Shown here: in pieces, positions 1 to 11,367 of the stretch
Layout: each line of letters begins with the position of its first letter
Position numbering within the stretch: the stretch's first letter is position 1
Origin: Humulus lupulus
Taxonomy: Eukaryota; Streptophyta; Magnoliopsida; Rosales; Cannabaceae
Assembly: GCF_963169125.1 (NCBI RefSeq)
Contig: NC_084802.1
Location: 118,610,903 to 118,674,902 of the forward strand
Direction: 5' to 3'
DNA length: 64,000 bases
Notes under the pieces: model-generated
The model's input: only the letters and a program-made list of their open reading frames with translations
Databases searched by the model: none
What the model was told of the DNA's origin: nothing
Made by a program: the position numbers and the translations under genes

Positions 1-2199
1 CCTGGAGAGCGTGCCTGGAGGGCATAATGGGATTTGGTGTGTGTCTTTAATGAGTTTTATGCATGATTATGATTTAATGCACGTTATATGACTATTTGAT
101 TATTTGAGATGCATGACTATGTGAATTAGTATGCATGTAGACCTGATTGTCTTAAAAAGAGCATAATTGTAATCTGGCCATTTAGGGCATAACTGTGATA
201 ATTGTATTATGTGATTTGTGCCATGCGAGTGTGGTGTTTTTATCAGGATGCACGCATCGAGACGGTCCTAGTGAGCCAATTAGTATAAAAGTCACAACGG
301 GATTTTATACCCGGCTCGGGAGGAGCTTAGGGGTACTTTAGGAATTTCGTAAGTTGAAGTGAGAACTAATGGTTATAGTTTTGGCGATTGAGTAACCTGG
401 GTAACCATTTGTAACTGCTGTGAGTAACAGGTTTTAGATAGAAAATGGTAGAAATGAAATAGAAGTGAAAGGACTTATGTGCCCTTGAAGGTTTAGTTAG
501 GAAGGGTTATTAGGAAGGGATAAATTGGTCATTTGGCAAGGCAATTAGACAATTTTCAGCTGGGTTTATGGGGTACACGGTTTGGGCATTGGGTCATTTG
601 GTGTTTTGATAAAATTGGAAGAGAAGAAAAAGAAGAAGAAAGAAAGGGTAGGGCAAGAAGAAGAAAGGAGAAGAGGTGTAGAAGGGGCTGAAGTGGGAGC
701 TTAGGAGGAGATCAAGGAAGCTTTTAGGGTGGATTCTCCACTTGAGGTAAGGATCTTATGCATATTTAAGTTTGATTTCTGTTTTGACTTGTGAATCTAA
801 AGCTTGAGTTAGTTTTTTTTTGAGTTTTGGTTTGAGTTGCTGAAATTAGAATCAAGGGGTGGATTTTTGGGTGTGATGGTGTTTTGCTCTTGATTCTAGT
901 ATCTATAGGTTGTTAGATGGTTCATATGAGACTTTCATTTGATTTTGGGGTTTAGGTATTTGTTTGGGGTGATTTGGAGAGGTTGAAGCTCGGGAAAAAC
1001 GCATGGGAAAACCCAGAAAATCTGGGTTCGCGAAGGAGCGCCGCGGCCTTGTTCTTGGGCGCCGCGGCGCGAGGATGCTTCAGGATGGGGGCCAAGCAGC
1101 TGGGCGCCACGGCCCTTGAAGGGAGTGCCGCGGCCCTAGGCCATTTTGGCAACCAAAAAGTTGAGTTTTTAGGGCTTTTGCCCAGGGACACGGGGGATGG
1201 TTCTGATGTTTTGTTTTATGAATTTAGAGGTCCCGGGAGTGCGGGATTGGTCCCGGGAAGTGGTCTTGGGCTTGGTTAGTATTAAAAGTGTTTTATGTGT
1301 GTTGTGACTAGGATTTCGGGGAGGCTCGTACTAGAGGACCGTGCTTGTGACCTTGGTGCATCGGAAAGCTCGGGATACAGGTAAGAAAACCGTAACACCC
1401 GAGAATAGGGCATGGGCCCACAGTGTGATTGCAGGGCATGGCCCTAGATCGTATTATGTGCAAATGTGTAATCTTAGATGAACTATTATATGTTGGAATG
1501 TTTATTTCAAAATGTATTATACGTGCTATTATAATGAAATGAACGGCTAAGGCCGAGAGCGGCGAAGGCCAGGTACGGCCTTGGGGCCGGAAGTAACACT
1601 CAGCACATGGGATGCTTATAGCCAGGGTGGGACCCAAGGGATACATGAGTTATCCTTACGGTGAGGACCGAGACCCCAGGCTTCGGTAAGGCCTCTGGGG
1701 CGGCATGGCTGTGCTTGTTTAGTCTGATTGATTTCCTATTTGTCAGTGGATCATGTCAGCTATATTATTTGCATATGTTATGTACTATTTGGGTTTTCTT
1801 GCTGGGCTTCGGCTCACGGGTGCTCCGTGTTGCAGGTAAAAGCAAAGAGTCAGTCAACTGGCCATGAGTATGGAGAGCGTGGGGGCGGCGCGTACATGTT
1901 CGGCCTGCCCGACTGCTTTGGTTGGGGGCATTTTTGTATATGGCTGTATTTACCATTCTTTTGATAGTTGATCAAGTGTAAATCTAATTTTGAGTTGTAA
2001 ATATTTTGTAAACCTTATTTTGGGATCCCAGATGTTTTATACTTAACGTTTTCAATGAAGCTAAACATTTTAAAAGAGTACAGCCTTAAACTTTGATTTA
2101 TTCACAGTTTTGGTTTTAGAAACCACTTAGAGTCAGTCAAAAGCACGATTTCTGTCTTAAACTCACTAAGTAGCGACTCTAAGGTAGTAGGGCGTTACA
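1..2199 (+). repeat. 5' LTR of the chromovirus (left end outside window)
   Basis: The stretch ends in GGGCGTTACA, the usual CA end of such LTRs, just before the gag leader. Many blocks match 14777-16864 in the same order: GAGGGCATAAT near the start, CCTAGTGAGC, ATACCCGGCTCG, GTAACTGCC/GAGTTGTAA, TTTTGGGATCCC near the end. Comparison with the right copy suggests about 40 bases are missing at the left. The two copies are strongly diverged. A GC-rich island at about 1030-1140 repeats the decamer GCGCCGCGGC. Small open frames inside are not genes. Confidence 0.82.
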
Positions 2200-2550
2200 G
2201 CCTACATTCAAAGGATTCTGAAGACTGGCTGGGCATGTACATTCGCCACTAAAGAAAAGCTCGACTCAAGGTTTGGTAACCATATATGTGATTACATGAT
2301 TGATTCATTAAATGAAATATAAATGTCTTATCTACATGTTTATTAGGAAGCGTGAGATATATTGATAGGGCCTGACCCTTGACCACTATGTGGATATGAT
2401 AAGGCATGCTTATTAGCATTGCTACTATATGTGATTGACTGTTAATTGTTTACTGTTGCATGAGTTTCGACATTAGACCGTGGGGTGATTTTAAACCAGT
2501 TATCATTGCCTGATTAGCGAGTCGTTGATTGCAGATAGATTTTGAGAGTT
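2200..2550 (+). other. chromovirus leader (untranslated)
   Basis: Noncoding leader between the LTR end and the gag start codon. I looked for the usual initiator-tRNA primer site (TGGTATCAGAGC) next to the LTR and did not find a recognisable one; it has probably decayed. Nothing else stands out. Confidence 0.5.
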
Positions 2551-4110
2551 ATGCCTCCTAGGTGATCAGTTCGACTAGCCGACATCGAGGCTACAAATGA
2601 TGAGCAGGGCCAGAACCCTCCGCCAGTCCCTGAGAATCGATAGCAGTTGCTTGCTGATATGCAAGCTAGACTTCAGAGTCAAGAGGAAGAGATTCATCTT
2701 CTGGGGCAGCAGGCTTCACCAGGGAGTGTTGCACCTAACTTTCCACTGTTGTGGCACCTGTCGTACAGCTACCTGAGATTGGGAATAGGTGGGAGCCGCT
2801 TTATGAAAGATTTATGAAGCATCATCCTCCAACTTTTGTGGGAGGACCATATCCACTTAAGGCTGAACATTGGATGAGTTTGATCACCTCCATCCTGGAC
2901 TTTATGAGGGTGGAGGTAATGATAAGGTGGTATGTGCCACCTATATGCTTCGAGATGATGCTCGTATTTGTTGGGAGGTGGCATCCCAGACTCGAGATGT
3001 TTCTACCCTAAGTTGGGATGAGTTCAGAGATTTGTTCAGCTAGAAATACTATAGTATTTCCATCAGGGCGGCAAAGGTGAATGAGTTCATTGGGCTGGTA
3101 CAGGGCAGCGTGACATTTACTGAGTATGCCCTGAAGTTTGACAAACTAGTGAGATTTGCACCTGATCTAGTGCCTACTGATGCAGCCATGCAGGACAGGT
3201 CTGTTCGAGGGCTTAATGCTATGATAGCCTGAGATGTGTAGATCACATCAGTACCTGGGGAGGCAACTTATGCCCAGGCAGTTGAGAAGGCCCTCATTGC
3301 TGAGGAGGCAGAGAACAAGATTTGGAGAGAGAGCACTGTGACACGGGATGTTTGGAGGGCAGTGCTTCCACTTTTAGAATCTGGTAGGGGCGGAGGCCCC
3401 AATGATCAGAAGAGGAAGACCCCTGACACCTTGACCACTACTGGTCCTAATAAGAAGGGCCAGGGTGTTCAGGGTGGCGGTGAGACATGGAAAAGCTACC
3501 CAGAGTGTGCTAGATGCAGGAAGCGCCATCTAGGTGAATGTCAGGCGAAAGCTTGTTACATTTGTGGGGTGGTTGGGCACCTCAAGAATGATTGCCAGAC
3601 TTTGAAGAAAGAGGAATCAGGGAAGGCGGACAACTTGACTCCAGCTCGAGTGTTCGCCTTGACAAAGGCAGAGGCTGAGGCTAGTCCCTCGGTAGTGACA
3701 GGCCAGCTTTCTAGTGCTATCTCTTCATATACTGTATTGATTGACTCTGGTGCTACACATTCATTTGTCTCTAGCAAAGTGATTGATAGATTGTCTAGGC
3801 CTAGTGAGTATTATGCTGTGGGGTTTGGGACTATACTGCCTACACGGGAATTGGTAGTTTCAGCGAGATGGATTAGAGCACTACCAGTAGATGGATTGGT
3901 TAGTTAGATATGGGGCAACTATAGATTGTAGGAAAAAGATGGTGACTTTTGAGCCTGAGGGTGAGGACCCCTTTGTTTTCTTCGGTACTATGCATGGAGC
4001 TTGCATTCCCATGATATCAGCATTGAGGGATGGAGATCTATTACAAGGAGGTTGTATTGGTTTTCTAGCCAATGAGGTGGATACCACTTGGGCCATGTCG
4101 GCCAGGAGAG
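2551..4110 (+). pseudogene. chromovirus gag and protease, broken
   Basis: The frame opens with MPPR then a TGA (probably a former CGA Arg codon), followed by SVRLADIEA. The Gag core can be followed over at least two frameshifts: LYERFMKHHPPTFVGG at about 2790-2850, then LRDDARIWWEVASQ at about 2950-2990. The C-terminal part has CARCRKRHLGEC and a proper CCHC zinc knuckle, CYICGVVGHLKNDC, at about 3556-3600, which would bind RNA. The aspartic protease follows with its active site as IDSGATHSFVS at about 3740-3775 (DSG rather than DTG, normal for this group). The reading frame breaks again near 3905 and resumes as MDWLVRYGATIDCRKK. No functional product is expected. Confidence 0.85.
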
Positions 4111-4527
4111 ACTAGACTGGTGTGAGAGTTCTTGGATGCGTTCCCTGAGCACTTACTAGGATTGTTGCCGCACAGGGAGATCCAGTTCATCATTGAGTTA
4201 GCACCGAGTACAGAACTAGTGTCGAGGGCACCATACAGGATGGCTCCGGCAGAGCTGAAACAGTTGAAGATATAGTTACAGGAGCTACTAGATTTGGGAT
4301 TTATCAGACCTAGCTTCTTGCCATGGGGAGTTCCGGTTTTGTTTGTGAAGAAGAAGGATGGGACCCTAAGGATGTGCATAGACTACAAGGAGTTGAACAA
4401 GTTGACCATCAAGAACAAGTACCCACTATCGAGAATATACGACCTGTTCGATCAGTTGCAAGGTAAGACAGTATTCTCGAAGATTGATCTTCGATCTGGT
4501 TATCACTAGGTGAGGATCAAGGAAAAG
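4111..4527 (+). pseudogene. chromovirus reverse transcriptase, N-terminal half
   Basis: Translates with stops as the RT entry region and fingers: [20 protein letters not shown], then [20 protein letters not shown], then [11 protein letters not shown] at about 4294-4509. These are textbook Ty3/gypsy RT blocks. The frame is cut at 4528 by the CACTA element and resumes at 10105 with [17 protein letters not shown], so the two halves belong to one gene. Confidence 0.88.
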
Positions 4528-4690
4528 CACTACAAGAAAAAACAGTATTCATAACACTTAAAAACTGCTAACTGGAAGTATTCATAACACTTCTTGAAAC
4601 GCTAACATAGCCCTTATTATCTAAAGTCCCGTCTTTTCTATAATAGTTTTTGGATGTTATGTTCGATGTTATCTTAAAGTATTCAATAAC
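4528..4690. repeat. CACTA left terminal and subterminal repeats
   Basis: After the terminal CACTACAAGAAAA the motif ATTCATAACACTT occurs twice (about 4547 and 4582), with related copies (ATAACA, CTGCTAAC, CGCTAAC) up to about 4870. Clustered subterminal motifs are where CACTA DNA-binding proteins dock. The right end has the counterpart. Confidence 0.7.
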
Positions 4691-5417
4691 ACATTTTTAG
4701 TTGCTATCATATTAAAATAATAACGTTTAGTTAGAGTAATTGGTTACAAATTTGAAGTTTAATCTTAAACTTTTTGCATAACACTTTTCAACTGTTATAA
4801 TTAATTATTTTGATAGCCTTTTTAGTTTGTTATATTATATAAATCATAACGTTTTGTTACACTTATAATATGTATCCAAGAAAACCATAAATACCACATT
4901 AAAGGTTCAGTAATAAAATTTTGTTATTTTAGTCTAGATAATAAATTTTTAATTTTGTTGTGTAAGGATAATTATAAGTTTTCTTTTAAAATTAAAAGGT
5001 TTTTATTATCGTATTTGGATAAAAAAAATATCAAAATTAATCACAAAATGTAATATTAAATAGATTGATAAACCATAAGTATTACATTAAACAAGAACTA
5101 ATTCAAACCATGACTGTGGCTACTTCATGAGATCATAGTTCTAACTTAAGTTTGAAAGCATACATAATAGAGTTCTATAATCTTGAAAATATTTTTCTTC
5201 AAAAATGAAAAATAAAGCATAGCAAGATACACAAAAAGTAAAGCATGAAACTTGCTCCATCCTTCAATTCATCATCCATTGTGCACTTGTCTTTGTTGTG
5301 GGTCGATTTTCTTAGCTACATAAGAATTTAAATAATTAATGCTTAAACTTAAAGTTAATAGTAAACTAAAAGAGTACATAAAAAAAGTTAATTACCTAAT
5401 TATTCCTTTATCAGCTG

Positions 5418-5625
5418 GTCATGCAATCATACTACCTATAGCATCTTCGATAGTAGACATAGCTCCTGAAGGCCTCCACAGAAATGCATCATTCTTTCTC
5501 ACAAGATCTATCCCCACATTCATAGCACTAGGACCAAGAGGAACATGGTGAACATCATCCTTTGGGTCACTCGAAACAAAATAGCCTTTTGCAATAATTT
5601 CACAAGATCCAATCCAATCTAATAT
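5418..5625 (-). pseudogene. CACTA-encoded accessory protein fragment (DUF8039-like)
   Basis: On the minus strand the sequence reads IIAKGYFVSSDPKDDVHHVP, then LGPSAMNVGIDLVRKNDAFL, then WRPSGAMSTIEDAIGSMIA and a TGA where a Trp (TGG) is expected. The pattern VHHVPLGP ... FLWRP ... TIEDAIG matches a conserved block I recall from plant Ptta/En/Spm-type proteins (I believe DUF8039). It is short, ends in a stop and has no start codon. It supports the CACTA assignment and the minus orientation. The family name is from memory. Confidence 0.5.
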
Positions 5626-8600
5626 TTTTCATTTGGAGCCAAATGTGTGATTCGTGACACTCTAAAATTTTAAAAATAGACTCCCAAGAGAAGACAACTA
5701 AAATCGCAAAAGACAACATTGAGAATCACTAAGGATGGACAAGTCACTGTCATGGCAACCAAATAATAATCTCACTACACTTAATTCATAGTAATTACTC
5801 TTCTTGACACCTGCCTTTATATAATTTGCAATGTCTTAATTGGAATTTAGTTGGTTTTTAGAATGTCAATGAACTTTCTTGAGATACACCAAAAGTAACA
5901 TAAGGTTAGGTATGTTAAGACATTGAAAAACATGCATCATATTTCACAACCAACTATACAAAAGTTCCTATAATCAGAGATAAAGAAAACGAACAAAATT
6001 GAAGTATTATCTTCCTTTAGAATTTACAAGCTATGAAAAAAAATAAGCAGTCTGATATGGCCATTGCTGCCTTTCTTCCTTTAAATGCTTAATTATGTTT
6101 CATGGATATCATAAATACTCATTTGGAAGTTTATTTTTCAACTGGCCAAGGTTATAGTTGCACACTACTATTGTCGATTGTACCATATGAGTGTGCATTC
6201 ATATAATCTCTGTAAAAAAGCTAGAAGGAATAAATATTTAAATAAATCCATAATGCATTAGATATATTTGGAAATATCTAGTAACTTAATGCAATTTCAA
6301 AGTAAATTCCAATGTAGTTTTCCTTCAGACAATTGTTTGTGATTATTTTAGGCAATAAATATAATACAACCAAATAACTACACATCAATTTAGTAGACAA
6401 GGCATAAAGTAAAGAAAATAATGACAAGTTTATGTCTTTATCATAGTATATAATAAAATATAATTTTGTCATATAGGCATTAAGCATATACAAGAACAAT
6501 ACTCTACTATCACATAAAAAGTAAACTGCAGCTTCAAGAATCATGGAAAACATATATGGTCTGAGCTTCAAATATTGAATGAAATAGGTAAAACAAACAA
6601 ATAATGAAAGAAAAATATAGAAAAATAATATATATATATATATAACAACATATTCAATTAGAGCAGAGTTAGGACAAACTTTCAAAAGCTTAATAGGTGG
6701 AATGATCTTTTTGAGCTTTCCTAAAGACGGAGAGCAAAATATGAACAATTTGACTACATCATAAATCATCTTAATTCCAAGTACAAATCATTTGATTAAA
6801 TAGCATAAACTAAGTATATCATAAGAGAGAGAAAAATGAAATAAAGCTTATTGCATAGGACTTGATACCTTAGCTTACGACACCACTTAATAGAAAAAAA
6901 ATATAAATAAATCATTAGTATAGAGCACAATCACTGATATATGGTCAGTTCGTATCACGGATTACAGAGATTGCTATTTTCAACTCCAAGAGTTATTTTC
7001 AAGCAAAATATGCACAGGACTACCAGTGAAATGATCAAGACATGAATTTCAAACTTGATATGGAAAGATGGGATATTGAGAGAACTAGCACTATCACTAA
7101 ACTAATTCATTCAAATACATTTTAAGTTTTAGAAATAGATTAAGGAGCCCAAATTTTATAAATATGTATAAAATTGAAAGTTAACAGAGTAAAAAGGAAT
7201 GATCTAATAGTGTTAGTAAAGCATAACAATACAATTTTCATTTACCAAACAATGTTTATGAATCTCTCATAATTAAATATAGAGAAAAAGAAACTATTTA
7301 AAAATGGACATGATGTTTGTACTAATAAAGACTTTCTTTTGAGGGTATAGACTAAGTGATTGCCAAAGTTATGATAAGGAAGAAAAAATATACTCTAGAG
7401 TTTTTATTCGGTGACAAATAGATAGAAAATTATAAATGACTTGCAAGATGAGATGAAAAGAGACATACTGGCTCATGCAGCACATTAGCGATATCAGTCC
7501 TGGAAGTCCATTCCTCCAAATCAGGCTCTGTAGCTATGCTACAAGTTATTCAACATATTTTTGTGTGAGGTAGATTATAACTACTATAAAATGAACCAAA
7601 AATATGACCTACTCCTATATGCTAAGAGATTCAAACTTATCCAACAAGCCTTTGAATGTTAAGAGCTTGGAAGATGGCTTCATGAGCCTTCTGATCCTAA
7701 TAGATGAGTAGAAGAAAATAAACCATCATTTGTAACACATTAGAAAGAAGGTTCTATGTGTCTGATAGTCATGAAGAAGGGATCAGACAAAATCTGATAG
7801 TCAAAGTAGCTAGTAGTACACACAATTATACACTATATATGCATGTTTGTGTGTCTATATAAAGATTACATGCTCGGATAATCAGAGATTTCATCATTAA
7901 AGAGATATTTTTCTATTGCCAAAGATAATGGAAGAAACAAAGATTGCCATATTTGTACAAAAATATAAATATTTATAGGATTTAGGATAAACAATAGAGT
8001 AACAAAACATAGCATAAATAATGTCGACTGAAATCTCATCAGAATAATGCTTAAGTCATATTAATATATCTAATTCAAAGTAAAAATTACAACCTAAATA
8101 AAGAGCATTACATAACATATATGTGTATATATATAATCCACATTGTATCAATATCTAAAACCCAGAACCTTTCCTGTAATACTGTTTAGATTTATGTCAA
8201 TTATGAAGTGAAAATGTTGATCAATTATGAAGATAATAACATCTCTAAGCGTATCCATATCATACCAAGTTGCAGTGTACATTTCATAGAACTTGTCAAA
8301 GGCTTTATTAAAAAAATAGTGGCAAAACAAAAGCTTGTTGAAGGCTGATTTATATCTTCAATTTTTTCTTTTGTGTTTGCTCCCAAAATTTCAGGTTCAA
8401 TACCCCTCATAGCTCAAGAATATAATAAGGTGATTGACATGAAAAACATTTTAAAAGAAGGGTACCAAAACAAAGATCAAAGGCAATAATCAAAAGACAA
8501 AAAAGATCGGTGAAAAAATCAATATTGTCATCTGTTAGCAAGAGTAGTTCTTATTTGGATATTAGCTTTCTAAATAGCAGCAACATCATATGGAATGACC

Positions 8601-9749
8601 TCACATATGGCACTTGCAACCATAAGCAGGAGCAACAACTGTATCAAGATTAATTTACTAATACCATTAATATAGATTTATGAGGATATGTTTATGTAGG
8701 AAAGAAAGGAGAATGATAATTAAACTCACATTCTCACTAACTAAACAGTAATAGGAAACAAGGATCATAATGTCAAATTCTTGGTCATCTTCAGTGTATC
8801 CCTACATTGTGTTATAGCAAATCTGCAAAAACATTTGGTTAAAAAAAGACTATGGAAACTTATAAAAGTAATAAGACAAAATCTCAGAGGAAATCAGCAA
8901 TATAAATACTTAGTTAGAACTATAAAAAAGCTATGTTATTACAAAAATCATTTCTGCAATATCAATATATATATATAGACATTGGCAGTGATCATCAAGA
9001 AACTTCATAATTAATTTGGTACAACAGATCGATAATTACATGGATACGTAGAAGAAAGACCTGGAAATAAAGAACATAAGGCACCACAAAACAACGAATG
9101 ATAATAAAGATTATTAACTCTCACTTTCTCATAACTAACGAGATAGTTAGAAAATACTTAATGATTTACAACACATCAGCCATCTCACTCTCTAACTAAC
9201 TCACAAAGTCTAAGCAACAATTTATTATAGAAAAGAAAAACAAAATTGAAACAATTAAAGCTACGAGTTATTAACCATCAAAATGAAAAAGCAAAAGTAT
9301 AGATCAATCAAGTATATATGATACAATATAATTAGGAAAAATAATAAAGTGAAAACAGAGCATATACAATACAGTAAGAAAATATAGCATAAATAAATTG
9401 AAGATGAGTAAAATCCTAAAGCCTTCAGCCAATCCAAAATCCTAAAGCCTCAGAACCAAGCAATCTAAAAAGAAATACAAAGTACGTATATTATACACAA
9501 GACAAAAAATATTATATTTCTCAAACCAAAATACCAATAGAGATGTGTTAACTTACAGAGAAGAAAAATCAGAAACAACACCCACGAATGGTGGCAGCTT
9601 GGACAATGGATGGCGGTGGCTTGGAAATCAAAAGGCGGTAGTCTGGGTATGAGGCATTTGGGTTCATGAACAGTGATGAAGTTTTTTGGATTCAAGCTTA
9701 GAGATGAGATGTTTAGGTTCACGAACATAGATGGAGCAATCTGGGTTCA
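5626..9749. other. CACTA interior, AT-rich, no supported gene
   Basis: About 4.1 kb without a convincing coding region. The longest open frame (163 codons, minus strand, 6278-6769) is a low-complexity Tyr/Phe/Leu/Ile string typical of AT-rich noncoding DNA. Weak exon-like islands on the minus strand are listed separately. Confidence 0.6.
7469..8410 (-). other. possible captured exon islands in the CACTA element
   Basis: Three short minus-strand stretches look more coding than their surroundings. At 7527-7469 a 59-nt segment bounded by CTACAG and GTATGT reads EPDLEEWTSRTDIANVLHEP. At about 7720-7660 a segment after a TAG reads DQKAHEAIFQALNIQRLVG. Near 8290-8240 a frame reads KFYEMYTATWYDMDTLRDVI. 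They could be exons of the element's own gene or of a captured host gene. I do not recognise the protein, and chance is a real alternative. Confidence 0.2.
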
Positions 9750-10104
9750 AGCTCGCAGAACAGGCTTCGGGTTTCAAGAACAGAGATGGATGACGTTTGG
9801 GCTCAGCTATTCGGATAGAACAAGATGAAGGGGAATGGGTTGGAAGCTCAAATATGAAGGGTCTCAGCCTAAGGGAGAGAGGGAAGAGATTGAGAGAGAT
9901 TAGGGATTCAAACGGTGAGAATGAGGGAATAGAGAAAACCCTTCTTCATTTTTTATTTTGCTTTTCTATTTGTTAAGTGAAATTTCATTTGGCGCCTATA
10001 TCTTCCGTGTTTATTTATCAGTGTATTTTTATTTGAAAATATTAATAACACTTCTCAAATTATGTAAAAAATTTCCATAATATTTGGTCAAAAATTCTGT
10101 AGTG
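9750..10104 (-). other. CACTA right end: leader-like region, subterminal repeats, terminus
   Basis: On the minus strand 9960-9750 is a CT-rich leader-like tract (AACCCTAATCTCTCTCAATC and onward). Outside it, 10020-10104 carries AATAACACTTCTC and related motifs that mirror the left subterminal repeats, then the terminal TTCTGTAGTG. Confidence 0.55.
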
Positions 10105-11367
10105 GAGGATATTTCGAAGACGGCCTTCCGCAAGTGGTATAAGCATTATGAGTTCTTTGTCATGTCGTTTGGGTTGACCAATGCCCCGACAATATTTATG
10201 GATCTGATGAATAGGGTGTTAAGGATATCTTAGATCAATTTGTGATTGTATTCATTGATGACATCCTAGCTTACTCTCACTCAGAGGCAGAGCATGAGTA
10301 GCATCTCTGACTGGTATTGCAGAGGTTGAGGGAGCATCGGTTGTATGCTATTTTTAAGAAGTGTGAGTTTTTGCTACTAGAGGTGACATTTCTTTGACAT
10401 ATTGTTAGTGGAGATGGGATTAAGGTAGATCCAGCCAAGGTAGAAGCAGTTAGGGATTGGTCGAGGCCGAGGAATGCCTCGGAGATTAGGAGTTTCCTTA
10501 GGTTAGAGGGATATTACAGACAATTTGTGGATAGGTTTTCGAAGATTCACACACCATTGATTGAGTTAACATGGAAGAATTTGAGGTTCACATGGTCAGA
10601 AAAATGTGAGGGTAGCTTCTAGGAACTGAAGTGATGATTGATTACTACTCTAGTGCTGAGTCTTCCTTCAGATGGGGACAAGTTTGCAGTGTACTGCGAC
10701 GCATCGAGACTGGGATAAGGATGTGTGTTGATGCAGAGTGGGAAGGTTATTGCCTACGCGTCGCGGCAACTGAAGGAATATGAGCAGCGGTACCCTACCC
10801 ATGATTTGGAGCTACCAGCAGTGGTATTCGCACTGAAAGTATGGCGACATTGTTTGTATGGAGAGAAGGGCAAGATATACACCAATCATAAGAGTTTGAA
10901 GTATTTATTCACCCCGAATGACCTAAATATGAGACAGAGACGTTGGCTAGAGTTTGTGAATGATTATGATTGTGACATCCTTTCTCACCCTTGAAAGGCC
11001 AATGTAGTGGCAGATGCTTTGAGCCGGAGGGGCCCAAGACAGTTGTTTAGCTCGAAGTAGATATCGAAGAAATTAGCAAAGGAAATGACCAGAGCGAGGA
11101 TAGAATTGGTAGTGGGCCAATTGGCCAATATTACTTTACATTCTACTCTCTTGGAGAGGATAAGAATGGGCCAGATGGGTGATACGCTATTGCAAGAGAT
11201 TAGGAGGGATGTCCTAGCTAGAGTGGCTAAGGATTGTTCCATTTAAGAGACATGTTTGCTGAGGTATAAGGATCAAATCTGTGTTCCGATGGATATGGGT
11301 ATTAGACGAGAGATTCTCGTTGAATCTCATACTACACCATACTCACTCCATCCAGGCACCAAGAAGA
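10105..11367 (+). pseudogene. chromovirus RT C-terminal half and RNase H, broken
   Basis: Continues the RT interrupted at 4527: [37 protein letters not shown], then the catalytic box as FIDDILAYS (F for the usual Y) at about 10248-10275. After the connection region comes RNase H with [31 protein letters not shown] and DALSRRG at about 11010. Several stops and small shifts are present, for example in LEHE*HL and RLG*GC. The segment ends in the start of the integrase zinc region (HPGTKKM), where the solo LTR at 11368 interrupts it. Confidence 0.88.

Larger units (their letters stand above)
4528..10104 (-). mobile_element. CACTA (En/Spm) DNA transposon, non-autonomous
   Basis: The left end is CACTACAAGAAAA and the right end is TTCTGTAGTG, the inverted CACTA ends of the superfamily. 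The 3-bp target duplication is AAG at 4525-4527 and GAG at 10105-10107, one mismatch, in line with the 3-bp duplications of CACTA elements. Both flanks are halves of one RT gene, which proves the borders. The 5577-bp body is AT-rich and has no long open frame of transposase type. One fragment resembling a CACTA-encoded accessory protein lies on the minus strand near 5418-5625, and leader-like sequence sits near 9750-9960, so transcription would run on the minus strand. Orientation is inferred. Confidence 0.9.

Noticed and set aside
974..1279. 101-codon frame in the chromovirus 5' LTR
   Set aside because: It lies within the LTR and spans the GC island; the matching place in the other LTR has no open frame.
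6278..6769. 163-codon open frame on the minus strand inside the CACTA element
   Set aside because: Composition is a Tyr/Phe/Leu/Ile string from AT-rich DNA, with no domain or homologue I recognise and no promoter or splice context.
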